Assembly: GCA_029570245.1 (NCBI GenBank)
Contig: JAKQSH010000505.1
Span: forward strand, 1 to 26,080
Reading direction: 5' to 3'
Length of the DNA stretch: 26,080 nt
DNA from: Deltaproteobacteria bacterium
GTDB taxonomy: Bacteria > Myxococcota_A > SURF-8
Shown here piece after piece: positions 1-7,470 of the stretch. The translations under genes were made by a program, and so were the position numbers. Positions within the stretch are counted from its first letter, which is position 1, and every line of letters starts with the position of its first letter. A model generated the notes under the pieces. The model saw only the letters and a list, made by a program, of their open reading frames with translations, was not told the DNA's origin and did no database searches.

Positions 1-25
1 GGAGACATATAAGGAAATAATCATA

Positions 26-207
26 ATGATCGACAGCAGCAACCTCGAACGGCAGTATGCTGAAGCAAGTAAACTGATTACTCAGGGCCGGGTCGAGACG
101 GCGAAAAAAATACTGAAGGTGCTAATGGCAGCAAAAAAAAGACCCCCATAAAGGTGGACTTCTCAACGAAGGACGGCGTGGTCTGCTATATCGTAATAAC
201 CAGCTAA
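26..207 (+). pseudogene. Small ORF, apparently split by a frameshift at an A8 run
   Basis: An ATG at 26 sits 9 bases behind AAGGAA (11-16) and opens a 41-codon frame ending with TAA at 149-151. Its residues look helical and TPR-like (LITQGRVETAKKIL). In the -1 frame the sequence continues beyond this stop as a plausible beta-rich tail (IKVDFSTKDGVVCYIVITS) to a TAA at 205-207. The switch point is an A8 run at 133-140, where the zero-frame codons form A AAA AAA, a correctly phased -1 slippery heptamer. A joined product would have about 60 residues. The family is not recognised. It may be a decayed gene, a sequencing indel in the homopolymer, a true slippage product, or just a chance ORF. The window start hides any upstream context. 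Confidence 0.3.
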
Positions 208-319
208 TTATAGTAGGCACATCCTATCTATAAGCCTATAAGCCGCCGGGCGATTTTCCGGGACGAAATTTGTTCATGTGCCCCTTACGACTGCGCCGGA
301 GCGAATTCGGATTATTGTC

Positions 320-347
320 TTGACACGGCAATGCGTTATGATAATTT
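320..347 (+). promoter_or_regulatory. Possible sigma-70 promoter before the GT-C-like gene
   Basis: A perfect TTGACA at 320-325 is followed by an AT-rich stretch holding GATAAT (340-345, spacer 14) or TAATTT (342-347, spacer 16). The spacing is short for the better -10, so the call is weak. It would leave a leader of roughly 140 bases before the start at 497. Nothing else in 208-496 looks coding; an 8-bp tandem repeat CTATAAGC lies at 228-243. Confidence 0.3.
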
Positions 348-496
348 TGCAGCATTGGTGTGCCGCTTCCGAAAAATACAATCCATTCCGACAGTTTGCT
401 GCAGATAATGAATTCCGGGCAAAGGGGCGGTCCTGTTTGCTGTCTGTCAATTGTTGCTGTATCATGTGCAGATTCTGAGGGAAGGACAGAAAAGCG

Positions 497-2080
497 ATGC
501 TGAATTTGAGCAAGGCGGATGTCGAGGGAATCAAAATAATAATTGCATTGCTGGGAATGGCGCTGCTTCTGGGCGAGTATTTATATTACCGCCGCCGGAT
601 AAAGGCAAGCGGCAATTCCGAGCCGGGAAAAACATATCAATCGGTTTTCGCCATTCTGCTGATTTCTCTGGCTGTTTTTTCCGTCGGCAATTATTACAGC
701 TTCAGCTGGCGTGTCGCTTCGCACAACATTGAAGCTTATGACCTCTTTCATTATTACATAAATTCCAAATATTTCGACAAACTGTCATATGACCGCCTGT
801 ACGAATGCGCGCTGGTTGCGGATGAAAGACACAAGAAAAAATTCAAACACATCGGCATGGTGAGAAACCTCAAGACATACGACATGAAATCCAGAAAAAG
901 TGTCATGGATGATGCGGATAAGTGTCGGAAGCTGTTCTCGAAATCGGAATGGCGCGAGTTCAAGCGCGATGTTTACAATATCGGTGTACATCTGAGGCGA
1001 AACGAAGCCGCGACGATGTTCACAGATCGTGGCTACAACGCCACTCCTGCCGGGAATTTCATGCTGTCTCTGCTGACGCGCTGGTCGAGTTCCACGGATA
1101 TTCAACTCCTGAACAAAATCGACATGTTGCTGGTGGCCTGTGCGTTTCTGGCCATCGGCTGGGCTTTCGGCTGGAAGGTGTCGCTGTTCAGCATCATTGC
1201 TTTCACAACCATGTGGCCGTCGCGCTGGCCGCTGGTCGGACACGCACTGCTGCGCTACGACTGGTCTTCGGCTCTGGTCATAGGCATCTGCATGACGGCA
1301 AAAAAACGGCATATGGCCGGAGGAGCGTTCATCGCCTACGCCGCACTCGTCCGTATTTTCCCGCTGATGTTTGTGGCCGGTCTGGGGCTGAAATACCTGA
1401 CTGAAGTCAAATGGAAGAACGCAAGAAGCAACCTGCGAGAGCTGTTCATTCCGCGTTACATGCGCTTTGCCGCCGGTTTTGCGGCATGCGTGCTCCTTAT
1501 AACCGGAGCTTCAATGCTGATGTATCCGCCCGAACATTACGTCGATTCTGCCATGAATATGAAGGAACACATCAAAGCCGAAAACCTCAGTTTTCAGCGA
1601 ATGGGATTTGAGATAGCAACACATTACAAGTTCGAAACAGATAAAAAAGACATGAGAGGACACGGAAACACCGCCCGCAAAGAACGGATCGACCGCCATA
1701 GGAAATTCAATTACATAGCGGGCTTCTGCATAATGCTGGCCATGCTGTTCTTTGTCAGGAAATTGAGCGACGAAGAAACCCTTATGCTCGGATTCATAAT
1801 CTTCTTCTTTCTCACCTCAGCGTCCTATTATTATTATGTTGCAATGCTGCCGGCCTTTCTGCTGCACTTGAAGAACCGCAGCAACCCTCTGCATCTGGCC
1901 GCACTCGGCATACTTTTCGGCGTTGGAATCTTCTCTTATCTGACGCACCATCTGAACGGCTTCAGATATGTTGTGACAGCCGGATCGTCGGTAATACTTC
2001 TGCTGTACTGTCTGTTCGTAATGACATTTCTTCTGCACGGGTCACTGTCAGGCAGGAATACAAAGCGAGAGTCCGCCTGA
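497..2080 (+). CDS. Multi-pass membrane protein, GT-C/GT87 (DUF2029)-like glycosyltransferase
   Basis: The 527-aa protein has about ten hydrophobic segments, beginning near residues 11-29 and 48-66, with a long polar loop at about 78-200 between the second segment and a dense membrane region from 205 onward. The first loop contains DLFHYYINSKYF followed by LSYDRLYEC, which resembles the loop after the first helices of GT-C enzymes that use polyprenyl-phosphate sugars. The segment ALVRIFPLMF (283-292) resembles the conserved R-x-P-L helix of GT87-type mannosyltransferases, and SASYYYYVAMLP (441-452) resembles their later aromatic motif. The expected job is transfer of a sugar from a lipid carrier on the periplasmic face of the inner membrane. 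The acceptor cannot be inferred. The start is supported by AAGGA 10 bases upstream. The gene stands alone; the next gene is convergent. Specific family membership is inferred from pattern, not from an alignment. Confidence 0.7.
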   Translation: MLNLSKADVEGIKIIIALLGMALLLGEYLYYRRRIKASGNSEPGKTYQSVFAILLISLAVFSVGNYYSFSWRVASHNIEAYDLFHYYINSKYFDKLSYDRLYECALVADERHKKKFKHIGMVRNLKTYDMKSRKSVMDDADKCRKLFSKSEWREFKRDVYNIGVHLRRNEAATMFTDRGYNATPAGNFMLSLLTRWSSSTDIQLLNKIDMLLVACAFLAIGWAFGWKVSLFSIIAFTTMWPSRWPLVGHALLRYDWSSALVIGICMTAKKRHMAGGAFIAYAALVRIFPLMFVAGLGLKYLTEVKWKNARSNLRELFIPRYMRFAAGFAACVLLITGASMLMYPPEHYVDSAMNMKEHIKAENLSFQRMGFEIATHYKFETDKKDMRGHGNTARKERIDRHRKFNYIAGFCIMLAMLFFVRKLSDEETLMLGFIIFFFLTSASYYYYVAMLPAFLLHLKNRSNPLHLAALGILFGVGIFSYLTHHLNGFRYVVTAGSSVILLLYCLFVMTFLLHGSLSGRNTKRESA

Positions 2081-2108
2081 ACAAATCCGCTTTTTTATAA
2101 ACGACAAA

Positions 2109-2134
2109 GCCCCGGAATCATAAGAATCCGGGGC
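2109..2134 (-). terminator. Intrinsic terminator for ridA
   Basis: GCCCCGGA (2109-2116) and TCCGGGGC (2127-2134) form an 8-bp GC-rich stem with a 10-base loop. Read on the minus strand the stem is followed by a T-rich tract (TTTGTCGTTT). On the plus strand no T-run follows, so it fits ridA better than the convergent upstream gene. A second small hairpin, CGTCGC/GCGACG, lies at 2182-2199 without a T-run. Confidence 0.6.
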
Positions 2135-2205
2135 CCTGTCCGGCTTGAAATGCGACTGCGACCTGTTTTGTGCAGCCTTTTCGTCGCTATACGGCGACGT
2201 GACGC

Positions 2206-2583
2206 TTATTTCATTGCGATGCCTTCGATTTCGACTCTTACGCACAGCGGCAGTTTGCCTACCTGAACTGTGGCGCGGGCCGGGAAATTGCCGTCGAAAT
2301 AGCCGGCGTAAATCTGGTTAACCGCCATGAAGTCGTGCATGTTGTCGAGGTAAATAGTGGTTTTCACCACGTTCGAGAAATCCATGCCCGCCTCGGCCAG
2401 AACGGCTTTGAAATTCTCCATTACCTGCTTTGTCTGAGCTTCAATGCTTTCGGGTATTTCACCCATTTCCGGGCAGACGGGAATCTGGCCGGAAATAAAC
2501 AGCATGTTGCCTGCCGCCACAGCCTGCGAGTAAGGTCCGACGGCCTTTGGCGCTTTGTCTGTGCAGATAATTTTCTTGTCCAT
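2206..2583 (-). CDS. ridA: RidA family enamine/imine deaminase
   Basis: This 125-aa protein is full length for the RidA (YjgF/YER057c/UK114) family, which hydrolyses reactive 2-aminoacrylate and related enamines released by PLP enzymes and so protects cells from damage. Family signatures are clear: APKAVGPYSQAV at 11-22, LFISGQIP at 28-35, the FPAR motif with the substrate-carboxylate-binding Arg at 103, and VEIEGIA at 117-123 with the conserved Glu at 120. RidA proteins are cytoplasmic homotrimers. The ATG is preceded by a strong AAGGAG five bases upstream. The gene is monocistronic, with its own terminator downstream and a candidate promoter about 90 bases upstream. Nothing about the sequence is odd for an active archetypal RidA. 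Confidence 0.96.
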   Translation of the reverse strand: MDKKIICTDKAPKAVGPYSQAVAAGNMLFISGQIPVCPEMGEIPESIEAQTKQVMENFKAVLAEAGMDFSNVVKTTIYLDNMHDFMAVNQIYAGYFDGNFPARATVQVGKLPLCVRVEIEGIAMK

Positions 2584-2670
2584 GATTACTCCTTATTGAT
2601 GGTTGATGCAGAAACAGAAATGAGAGAGAACGATCGGGCGCATAAGGCGCCGAAATGAAGACAAGCGGAG

Positions 2671-2697
2671 TCTATACCATTTTTTCACATTTGTCAC
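2671..2697 (-). promoter_or_regulatory. Candidate promoter for ridA
   Basis: On the minus strand GTGACA (2692-2697) precedes TATAGA (2671-2676) with a 15-base spacer. The -35 box matches five of six consensus bases and the -10 box has the conserved TA at its start, but the spacer is short. It would give a leader of about 85 bases. Confidence 0.3.
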
Positions 2698-3284
2698 TTT
2701 TTTAACGCTGTGAAGTTTGTAACGCTATATCTTTGCGAATAAGAAGAGATTTCCGGCTGCGAAAAAAACAACGATGAGATGCGGTTCATTTTCAGACGGC
2801 GATTATGCCGTTTTTATGGGATTACGGCAAGGCGATCTGCAATCATTTTTTTCTTAACAGATGTCATATGCCGGAATCCGGAAATCCGCATGGATTGTCG
2901 CAATGCGGCAAATATTGTGAATGTATTTTTCTGGAATCATTGCAGAATACCCATTTTCAGCTTCTGTATATACCCATTTACGGAAATTTCTTCTTTATAA
3001 AAAATGTCTGATAATTTACACTATGTTTGTACAGGGTGAAGTAAACAGACCGGCTTTATGAATTGTGTTTTCATGGCTTCGACAGAAGCCCTGGAGTGCT
3101 GTTTGTTGATGAAAACATTTGCTGTACGCGGTTCTTTCTCAGGCGCCGTTCATCGGAAAGGAACATTCCGGCAGTTTATTTCCGAATGCGACGCTACGGC
3201 GGACAATCGGTTTTCAGAGTATTATCCGGTCGTCTCACCCATCGTTTTTTTCTTCCAGCGAGATTTTATCGGGGGAGAATTCGT
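2698..3284 (+). other. Gene-free AT-rich stretch upstream of the sensor genes
   Basis: About 590 bases hold only short frames (for example 2779-3000 and 3058-3315) with no ribosome binding site, no recognisable protein and irregular composition. It is the leader and control region for the divergently arranged kinase locus. A GATAAT at 3010-3015 in an AT-rich stretch is the best -10-like string, but no convincing -35 box was found. No tRNA, riboswitch or long inverted repeat was recognised. Confidence 0.5.
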
Positions 3285-3558
3285 ATGGAAAATAAAGCGT
3301 TCAGAAAACGGCTGAAGCATCCGGTTGTGTCCGTGCAGCGGAGCGGTATGATCGTTAAGGCTGTTGCGATGACGCTTGCATTGATGCTTCTGATTGTTCT
3401 GAACGAATCGCCTGATTTGTCAAATATGATTTTCGGCGGCAGAGAAACGCCACCCGATTTATACGGAAATGACAATGGAAGGCCTTTCCGTATTTCTGTC
3501 GGCCCTGCTGATAGTTGTGTTGAGGGAACGGCTAATTGCTCAAGCAGAGGTGGATTAG
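3285..3558 (+). pseudogene. Frameshifted two-TM protein paralogous to the N-terminus of the following kinase
   Basis: An ATG at 3285 lies seven bases behind GGGGGAG (3271-3277), the strongest ribosome binding site in this region. The first frame reads as a basic N-terminus (MENKAFRKRLKHPVVS), a hydrophobic helix, then DLSNMIFGGRETP. After this the protein-like signal moves by one base: skipping one C of the CCC at 3453-3455 gives PIYTEMTMEGLSVFL and a second helix, ending with TAG at 3556-3558, immediately before the kinase ATG at 3559. The corrected 90-aa product aligns with kinase residues about 45-115 without gaps after the shared IFG (DLPHVIFGAPATP, then Y-x-E-M-x-x-E-G). Without the shift the frame runs on to 3629 in non-protein-like sequence. 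Either the gene is a pseudogene, or the assembly has a one-base error and the product is a standalone sensor-module protein coupled to the kinase. Confidence 0.6.
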
Positions 3559-6033
3559 ATGCAGAATGTATCAATGAATATCGAAAACGAATCAGACCCG
3601 AAAATGAATTCCGCTTCCGGTTTGGATAAACATAAGCCCCATAACGACAGCCATAACAGAATCTGTCGCTTCAGAAGGGATTCCGGCGGCGGATTGTCAA
3701 GTCTGTGGCTGGTTACGCTGCTCATGTTCATTCTGGCGCTGGTGCTTAATCAGCTGGATGAAGTTCTCGACCTGCCACACGTTATTTTCGGCGCACCGGC
3801 CACGCCGATCAACTACATGGAGATGTTTATTGAAGGCATTTCAATTATAGTTATCGCGGCCATATCTGTTGTAGGCATACGTTACCTTTCTGAGCGGCAC
3901 GTCCGGCATGAGTCCAAGATCGCTCATCTCAATATTCTGATGGCGGCAATCGGACGGGTCGGACGCCTGATCGGCAAAGAAAAAAACATCGACAGATTGA
4001 CGGTCGGCATCTGTGAAGCGCTGGTTGACGAGGGCAGTTACAACATGGCCTGGATAGCTCTGATGGACGAAGACCATAAGGTTGTCTCCATGGCACAGTC
4101 AGGAATGCACGACAGGCTGCCTTATGCAAAAAACGAAGATAAAACATTGGCTGTTCCGGCCTGCGTCGAAATGATAGTCGGTTCCGAAGACGTTCAGGTT
4201 GTGGATCGGTCTGTAAAGGGTTGTTCCGACTGTGAACTGCATAATTACAATCCAGGACATTCGGCGCTGCTGGTAGCTTTGCGGCACCAGGACCGCATTT
4301 ACGGTGTGTTGGGAGTTTCCAGTCAGTGCAGATTTGCGGTTGAGAAAGAAGAACAGGAGCTGTTGAAAGAAGTCTCTCACGACATTTCACTGGCTCTGTG
4401 GGGTCTGGAAACCGGGACGCAACAGGCCGCAGCCGAACTGGCCCTGCAGGAATCAGAGGACCGTTACCGGATAGTTTTCGAGAGCAGCCCGCACGGAATC
4501 ATCGTTGCCGACGCTGAAAGCAGAGAAATACGCTATGCCAATCCGGCCATGTGCCGCATGCTTGACTATACGGAAAGTGAGCTTTTAAGTCTTCACATAG
4601 ACGACCTTCACCCTTCCGAATGCATAGAAGGTGTAATGAGGGAATACGAAAGCCAGCTCAAGGGCGAGAAAACGCATTCTCTCGATATAATCTGCAAAGG
4701 CAAAAACAACAAACGTTCTCACGTAATCCTCAACTGCGAACATGTCATAATGGAAGGAAGACGCAACATCGTCTGCTTCTTCAACGACGTTTCCAGTCGG
4801 CGTCAGCTTGAAGAACAGCTCAATCAGTCGCTGAAGCTTGAAGCCATCGGTCGCCTGGCCGGTGGAGTGGCGCACGATTTCAACAATCTGCTTTCGGTCA
4901 TCATTACCTTTTCGGGTTTTGCTCTGGAGAGCCTGCGCGAAAACGATCCTCTGTACAACGATATCCTGGAAATCCGTAAGGCCGGAGAACGCGCGGCAGT
5001 GCTCACGCGGCAGTTGCTGGCCTTCAGCCGCAAGCAGGTTCTTCAGCCTCAGGTGCTGGACCCGAAGAGCCTGATTACAGGCATGGAAGGCATGCTGCGC
5101 CGCCTGATAGGAGAAGACATCGAACTTTTCTGCCAGCTGCCCGAAAAACTTGGTCGGATAAAAGCCGACCCCGGACAGATTGAGCAGATAATTATGAATC
5201 TGGCCGTCAATTCCCGCGACGCCATGCCGGGCGGAGGCAAGCTTACCATAGAAGCTGCCGATGTGGAACTTGATGAAGAATACACCAGTCAGCATGTTTC
5301 TGTTCTGCCCGGCCCGTATGTGATGATTTCCGTCACCGACACCGGCTGCGGCATGGACGAAGAAACTGCCCGGCACATCTTTGAACCTTTCTTTACCACC
5401 AAAGAAGCGGGCAAGGGTACCGGACTTGGAATGTCCACCGTTTACGGTTTCGTCAAGCAAAGCGGCGGAAGCATCTGGGTTTACAGCGAAGTCGGACGCG
5501 GCACCACCATCAAGATTTTCCTGCCGCGCATTCTGTCTGTGCCTGAACAGCCTGCCGCCGCCAGAAAGCGCGTTCCACTGCGTATTGCAGGCGAACGCAC
5601 CGTACTTGTGGTTGAAGACGACAACTCAGTCCGCAGTCTGGTAAGGCGTGTGTTGGAAACCTCCGGCTTCACGGTTATAAGTGCCTCAAGCGGAGTCGAA
5701 GCCCTGGCTCTGTGCGACCGGCAGCAGCATAAAATCGACCTGCTGCTGACGGACGTTATTATGCCGCAGATGAGCGGACGCGATCTTGCCGGACACATCC
5801 GTGAACGCTATCCCGATATGCAGGTGCTTTTCATGTCAGGTTACACCAGTAACGCCATCGCCAACAACGGGGTGCTTGAACCCGGCATGAATTTCATAGG
5901 TAAACCATTCACCGCAGCCGATCTGAGCGAAAAGATTCAGGAAATCCTTGGAGCGGTTCAGCACGGACCGGAATCCGGCATCACGCTTCCACCGCCCGAT
6001 GCGAAAACCGGAAAAAACTTTGTCAGCAGCTGA
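3559..6033 (+). CDS. Hybrid sensor histidine kinase (2TM-GAF-PAS-HisKA-HATPase-receiver)
   Basis: The 824-aa protein has TM helices at about 46-66 and 89-108 around a short periplasmic loop containing DLPHVIFGAPATPINY. A GAF domain follows (about 122-285) with a C-x-x-C pair at 222 and 225, then a PAS domain (about 296-415). The HisKA motif GGVAHDFNN places the phospho-accepting His at 439. The ATPase domain has the N box (NSRDA, 551-555), G1 box DTGCGMD (594-600) and G2 box GKGTGLGM (618-625). A C-terminal receiver (about 681-797) keeps the acidic pair (687-688), phosphoacceptor Asp 732, Ser 760 and Lys 782, so intramolecular phosphorelay is expected. No separate output regulator lies beside it. 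GAGGTG six bases upstream supports the start, which abuts the TAG of the frameshifted paralogous module, implying translational coupling. The ligand is unknown. Confidence 0.93.
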   Translation: MQNVSMNIENESDPKMNSASGLDKHKPHNDSHNRICRFRRDSGGGLSSLWLVTLLMFILALVLNQLDEVLDLPHVIFGAPATPINYMEMFIEGISIIVIAAISVVGIRYLSERHVRHESKIAHLNILMAAIGRVGRLIGKEKNIDRLTVGICEALVDEGSYNMAWIALMDEDHKVVSMAQSGMHDRLPYAKNEDKTLAVPACVEMIVGSEDVQVVDRSVKGCSDCELHNYNPGHSALLVALRHQDRIYGVLGVSSQCRFAVEKEEQELLKEVSHDISLALWGLETGTQQAAAELALQESEDRYRIVFESSPHGIIVADAESREIRYANPAMCRMLDYTESELLSLHIDDLHPSECIEGVMREYESQLKGEKTHSLDIICKGKNNKRSHVILNCEHVIMEGRRNIVCFFNDVSSRRQLEEQLNQSLKLEAIGRLAGGVAHDFNNLLSVIITFSGFALESLRENDPLYNDILEIRKAGERAAVLTRQLLAFSRKQVLQPQVLDPKSLITGMEGMLRRLIGEDIELFCQLPEKLGRIKADPGQIEQIIMNLAVNSRDAMPGGGKLTIEAADVELDEEYTSQHVSVLPGPYVMISVTDTGCGMDEETARHIFEPFFTTKEAGKGTGLGMSTVYGFVKQSGGSIWVYSEVGRGTTIKIFLPRILSVPEQPAAARKRVPLRIAGERTVLVVEDDNSVRSLVRRVLETSGFTVISASSGVEALALCDRQQHKIDLLLTDVIMPQMSGRDLAGHIRERYPDMQVLFMSGYTSNAIANNGVLEPGMNFIGKPFTAADLSEKIQEILGAVQHGPESGITLPPPDAKTGKNFVSS

Positions 6034-6181
6034 ATAATTTTTCGGGAAGCTTAAAAAAATCTGAACTCCGCTGGCGCGAAAAACAAGCATCACATATTAT
6101 TCACAGGTAAAAACTGTCGCGGTGTTCTGTGCGGCATGCGGCAGAAGGACGCCAACTGCATATTATTCAAGGAGAAGCGGC

Positions 6182-7159
6182 GTGAGAGACTGTGAACGTT
6201 TTGACATCCCAGCCGAACTCGGCTTGAGAATCGGGCGTAAATCTCTGCCGGAAGACGGAACCGGACTGACTGTGCTGCTCTTCGACAGGCCTGCGCGAGC
6301 CGGAATGCACGTCTGCTCAGGAGCAGCCGGAACTCGTCAGTGCGACAGTCTTTCTGCAGACCACGTCGTTCAACACGTAAGCGCTCTGCTTTTTTCGGGC
6401 GGTTCGAGCTTCGGACTGGACGCATCCGGCGGAGTGATCCGCCATCTGCGCGAGAAAGGCGTCGGAACTCAGACGCCTTATGGAGTTGTGCCTTCATGCC
6501 CCACTGCGGTTATCTTCGACATCGGATTCAAAAAGCACGGCGCCGCACCCACGGCTGACGACGCTTACGAAGCCTGTATCAACGCCTCTACGCAGTCGCT
6601 GGGCTGCGGCAGCGTCGGGGCCGGAACCGGTGCGACAGTCGGCAAACTCAAGGGAATGAGCTGCGCCATGAAGGGCGGCGAAGGTCTGGCGCTTTACGCC
6701 GGTGACGGGCTGTTCGTTCTGGCTCTGGCAGTGGTGAATTCGTACGGCGAAGTTTTCATGCCCGAACTCGGAAAAGTTCTGGCGGGCATGCGCAAGTCAG
6801 CCGATTCGCTCGAACTGGAGAATTCGCTCGAACTTGTGCGTTCTGGCGGTTATCTGGCGGGCGGCGGACTGTCGAACACTACACTGCTGGCAATAGTCAC
6901 CAACGCCGCTCTCGACAAAAGCGCCTGTTCAAGAGTCGCCCGCATGGCTTCCGCCGGAATTGCCCGCTCGATAAGACCGGCTTTCACTCCCGCCGATGGC
7001 GACATCGTTTTCTGTTTCTCGTGCGGCGAACATCAGGCTGGACAGGCGACGGTGGGTGCAATCGCCGCCGAAATCTCCGAGCAGGCCATTCGACGGGCGG
7101 TAATCACAGCCGAAGGTCTGGGTGTTATTCCGGCTCACAAGGATGTTTACATAGAATAA
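6182..7159 (+). CDS. P1 family (S58, DmpA-like) aminopeptidase
   Basis: The GTG start at 6182 is chosen because AAGGAG lies seven bases upstream and the family's N-terminus (FDIPAELGLRIG) begins just inside it; a longer frame from 6122 adds 20 residues unlike the family. The 325-aa product matches self-processing P1/S58 peptidases, which include L-aminopeptidase/D-Ala-esterase DmpA. Family features are the GAAGTRQCD segment, the LFSGGSSFGLDASGGV motif, VGAGTGATVGK (residues 145-155) and the N-T-T cleavage site (N232-T233), where autocatalytic cleavage exposes the N-terminal nucleophile of the beta chain. RSIRPAFTPADGD near 263-275 is also typical. No signal peptide is seen, so a cytoplasmic role in peptide turnover is likely. 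An 11-bp direct repeat (CATATTATTCA) flanks the leader at 6093-6103 and 6159-6169. Substrate preference is unknown. Confidence 0.88.
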   Translation: MRDCERFDIPAELGLRIGRKSLPEDGTGLTVLLFDRPARAGMHVCSGAAGTRQCDSLSADHVVQHVSALLFSGGSSFGLDASGGVIRHLREKGVGTQTPYGVVPSCPTAVIFDIGFKKHGAAPTADDAYEACINASTQSLGCGSVGAGTGATVGKLKGMSCAMKGGEGLALYAGDGLFVLALAVVNSYGEVFMPELGKVLAGMRKSADSLELENSLELVRSGGYLAGGGLSNTTLLAIVTNAALDKSACSRVARMASAGIARSIRPAFTPADGDIVFCFSCGEHQAGQATVGAIAAEISEQAIRRAVITAEGLGVIPAHKDVYIE

Positions 7160-7470
7160 CGGATTTCCCGCCTCGGAGCGGTCATCGGTTTCGACAAACA
7201 GATACGGCAGTTGTATTTATTTTTGCAGATGCCATGAGTCAGATGCTTTTTTACGGAGTGGCGGTCGTTCTGGTTTTAACGCTGCGCTCTGCCGCACATG
7301 CGCGCGCGAAGCGCGCGCATTCGGAAGCTGCTGGAATGGAAATCCGTATCGGCAGGCCTGATTACTCCTGAAAAATCGGGAATATCCCGCAAACTCCACC
7401 TTGACGCCTGGTTCCGGCGGTGATAATTCTGTTGTCTATTGTTGTTGCTGCTGCTTATGGAGACAGGCCG
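7160..7470 (+). other. Intergenic region holding repeat copy A
   Basis: This gap contains copy A of the 96-bp repeat (7241-7336) and a small inverted repeat CGGGA/TCCCG (7376-7388). Short frames on both strands cross it, but they mainly translate the repeat and lack ribosome binding sites. No promoter was convincingly identified. Confidence 0.5.
7241..7336 (+). repeat. 96-bp dispersed repeat, copy A
   Basis: This segment matches 24164-24259 in the same orientation over 96 bases without gaps and with nine differences. It contains a small stem TGCG/CGCA (7283-7286 with 7293-7296) enclosing a six-base loop, then a perfect 10-bp stem ATGCGCGCGC/GCGCGCGCAT (7298-7307 with 7311-7320) closed by a GAA triloop. 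The core GCGAAGC is known as an unusually stable DNA mini-hairpin. No terminal inverted repeats or transposase are present, so it resembles a REP-like or structured RNA element more than a classic insertion sequence. Confidence 0.85.

Noticed and set aside
2779..3011. Overlapping 68-73 aa frames upstream of the kinase locus
   Set aside because: They overlap each other, lack ribosome binding sites and have irregular Cys/Phe-rich sequence.
4585..5460. 291-aa minus-strand frame opposite the hybrid kinase
   Set aside because: It is antisense to conserved PAS, HisKA and ATPase motifs, has no ribosome binding site, and its residues show no domain.
7241..7336. Reading the 96-bp repeat as an insertion sequence or MITE end
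   Set aside because: No terminal inverted repeats or target-site duplications were found at either copy, and no transposase is present.
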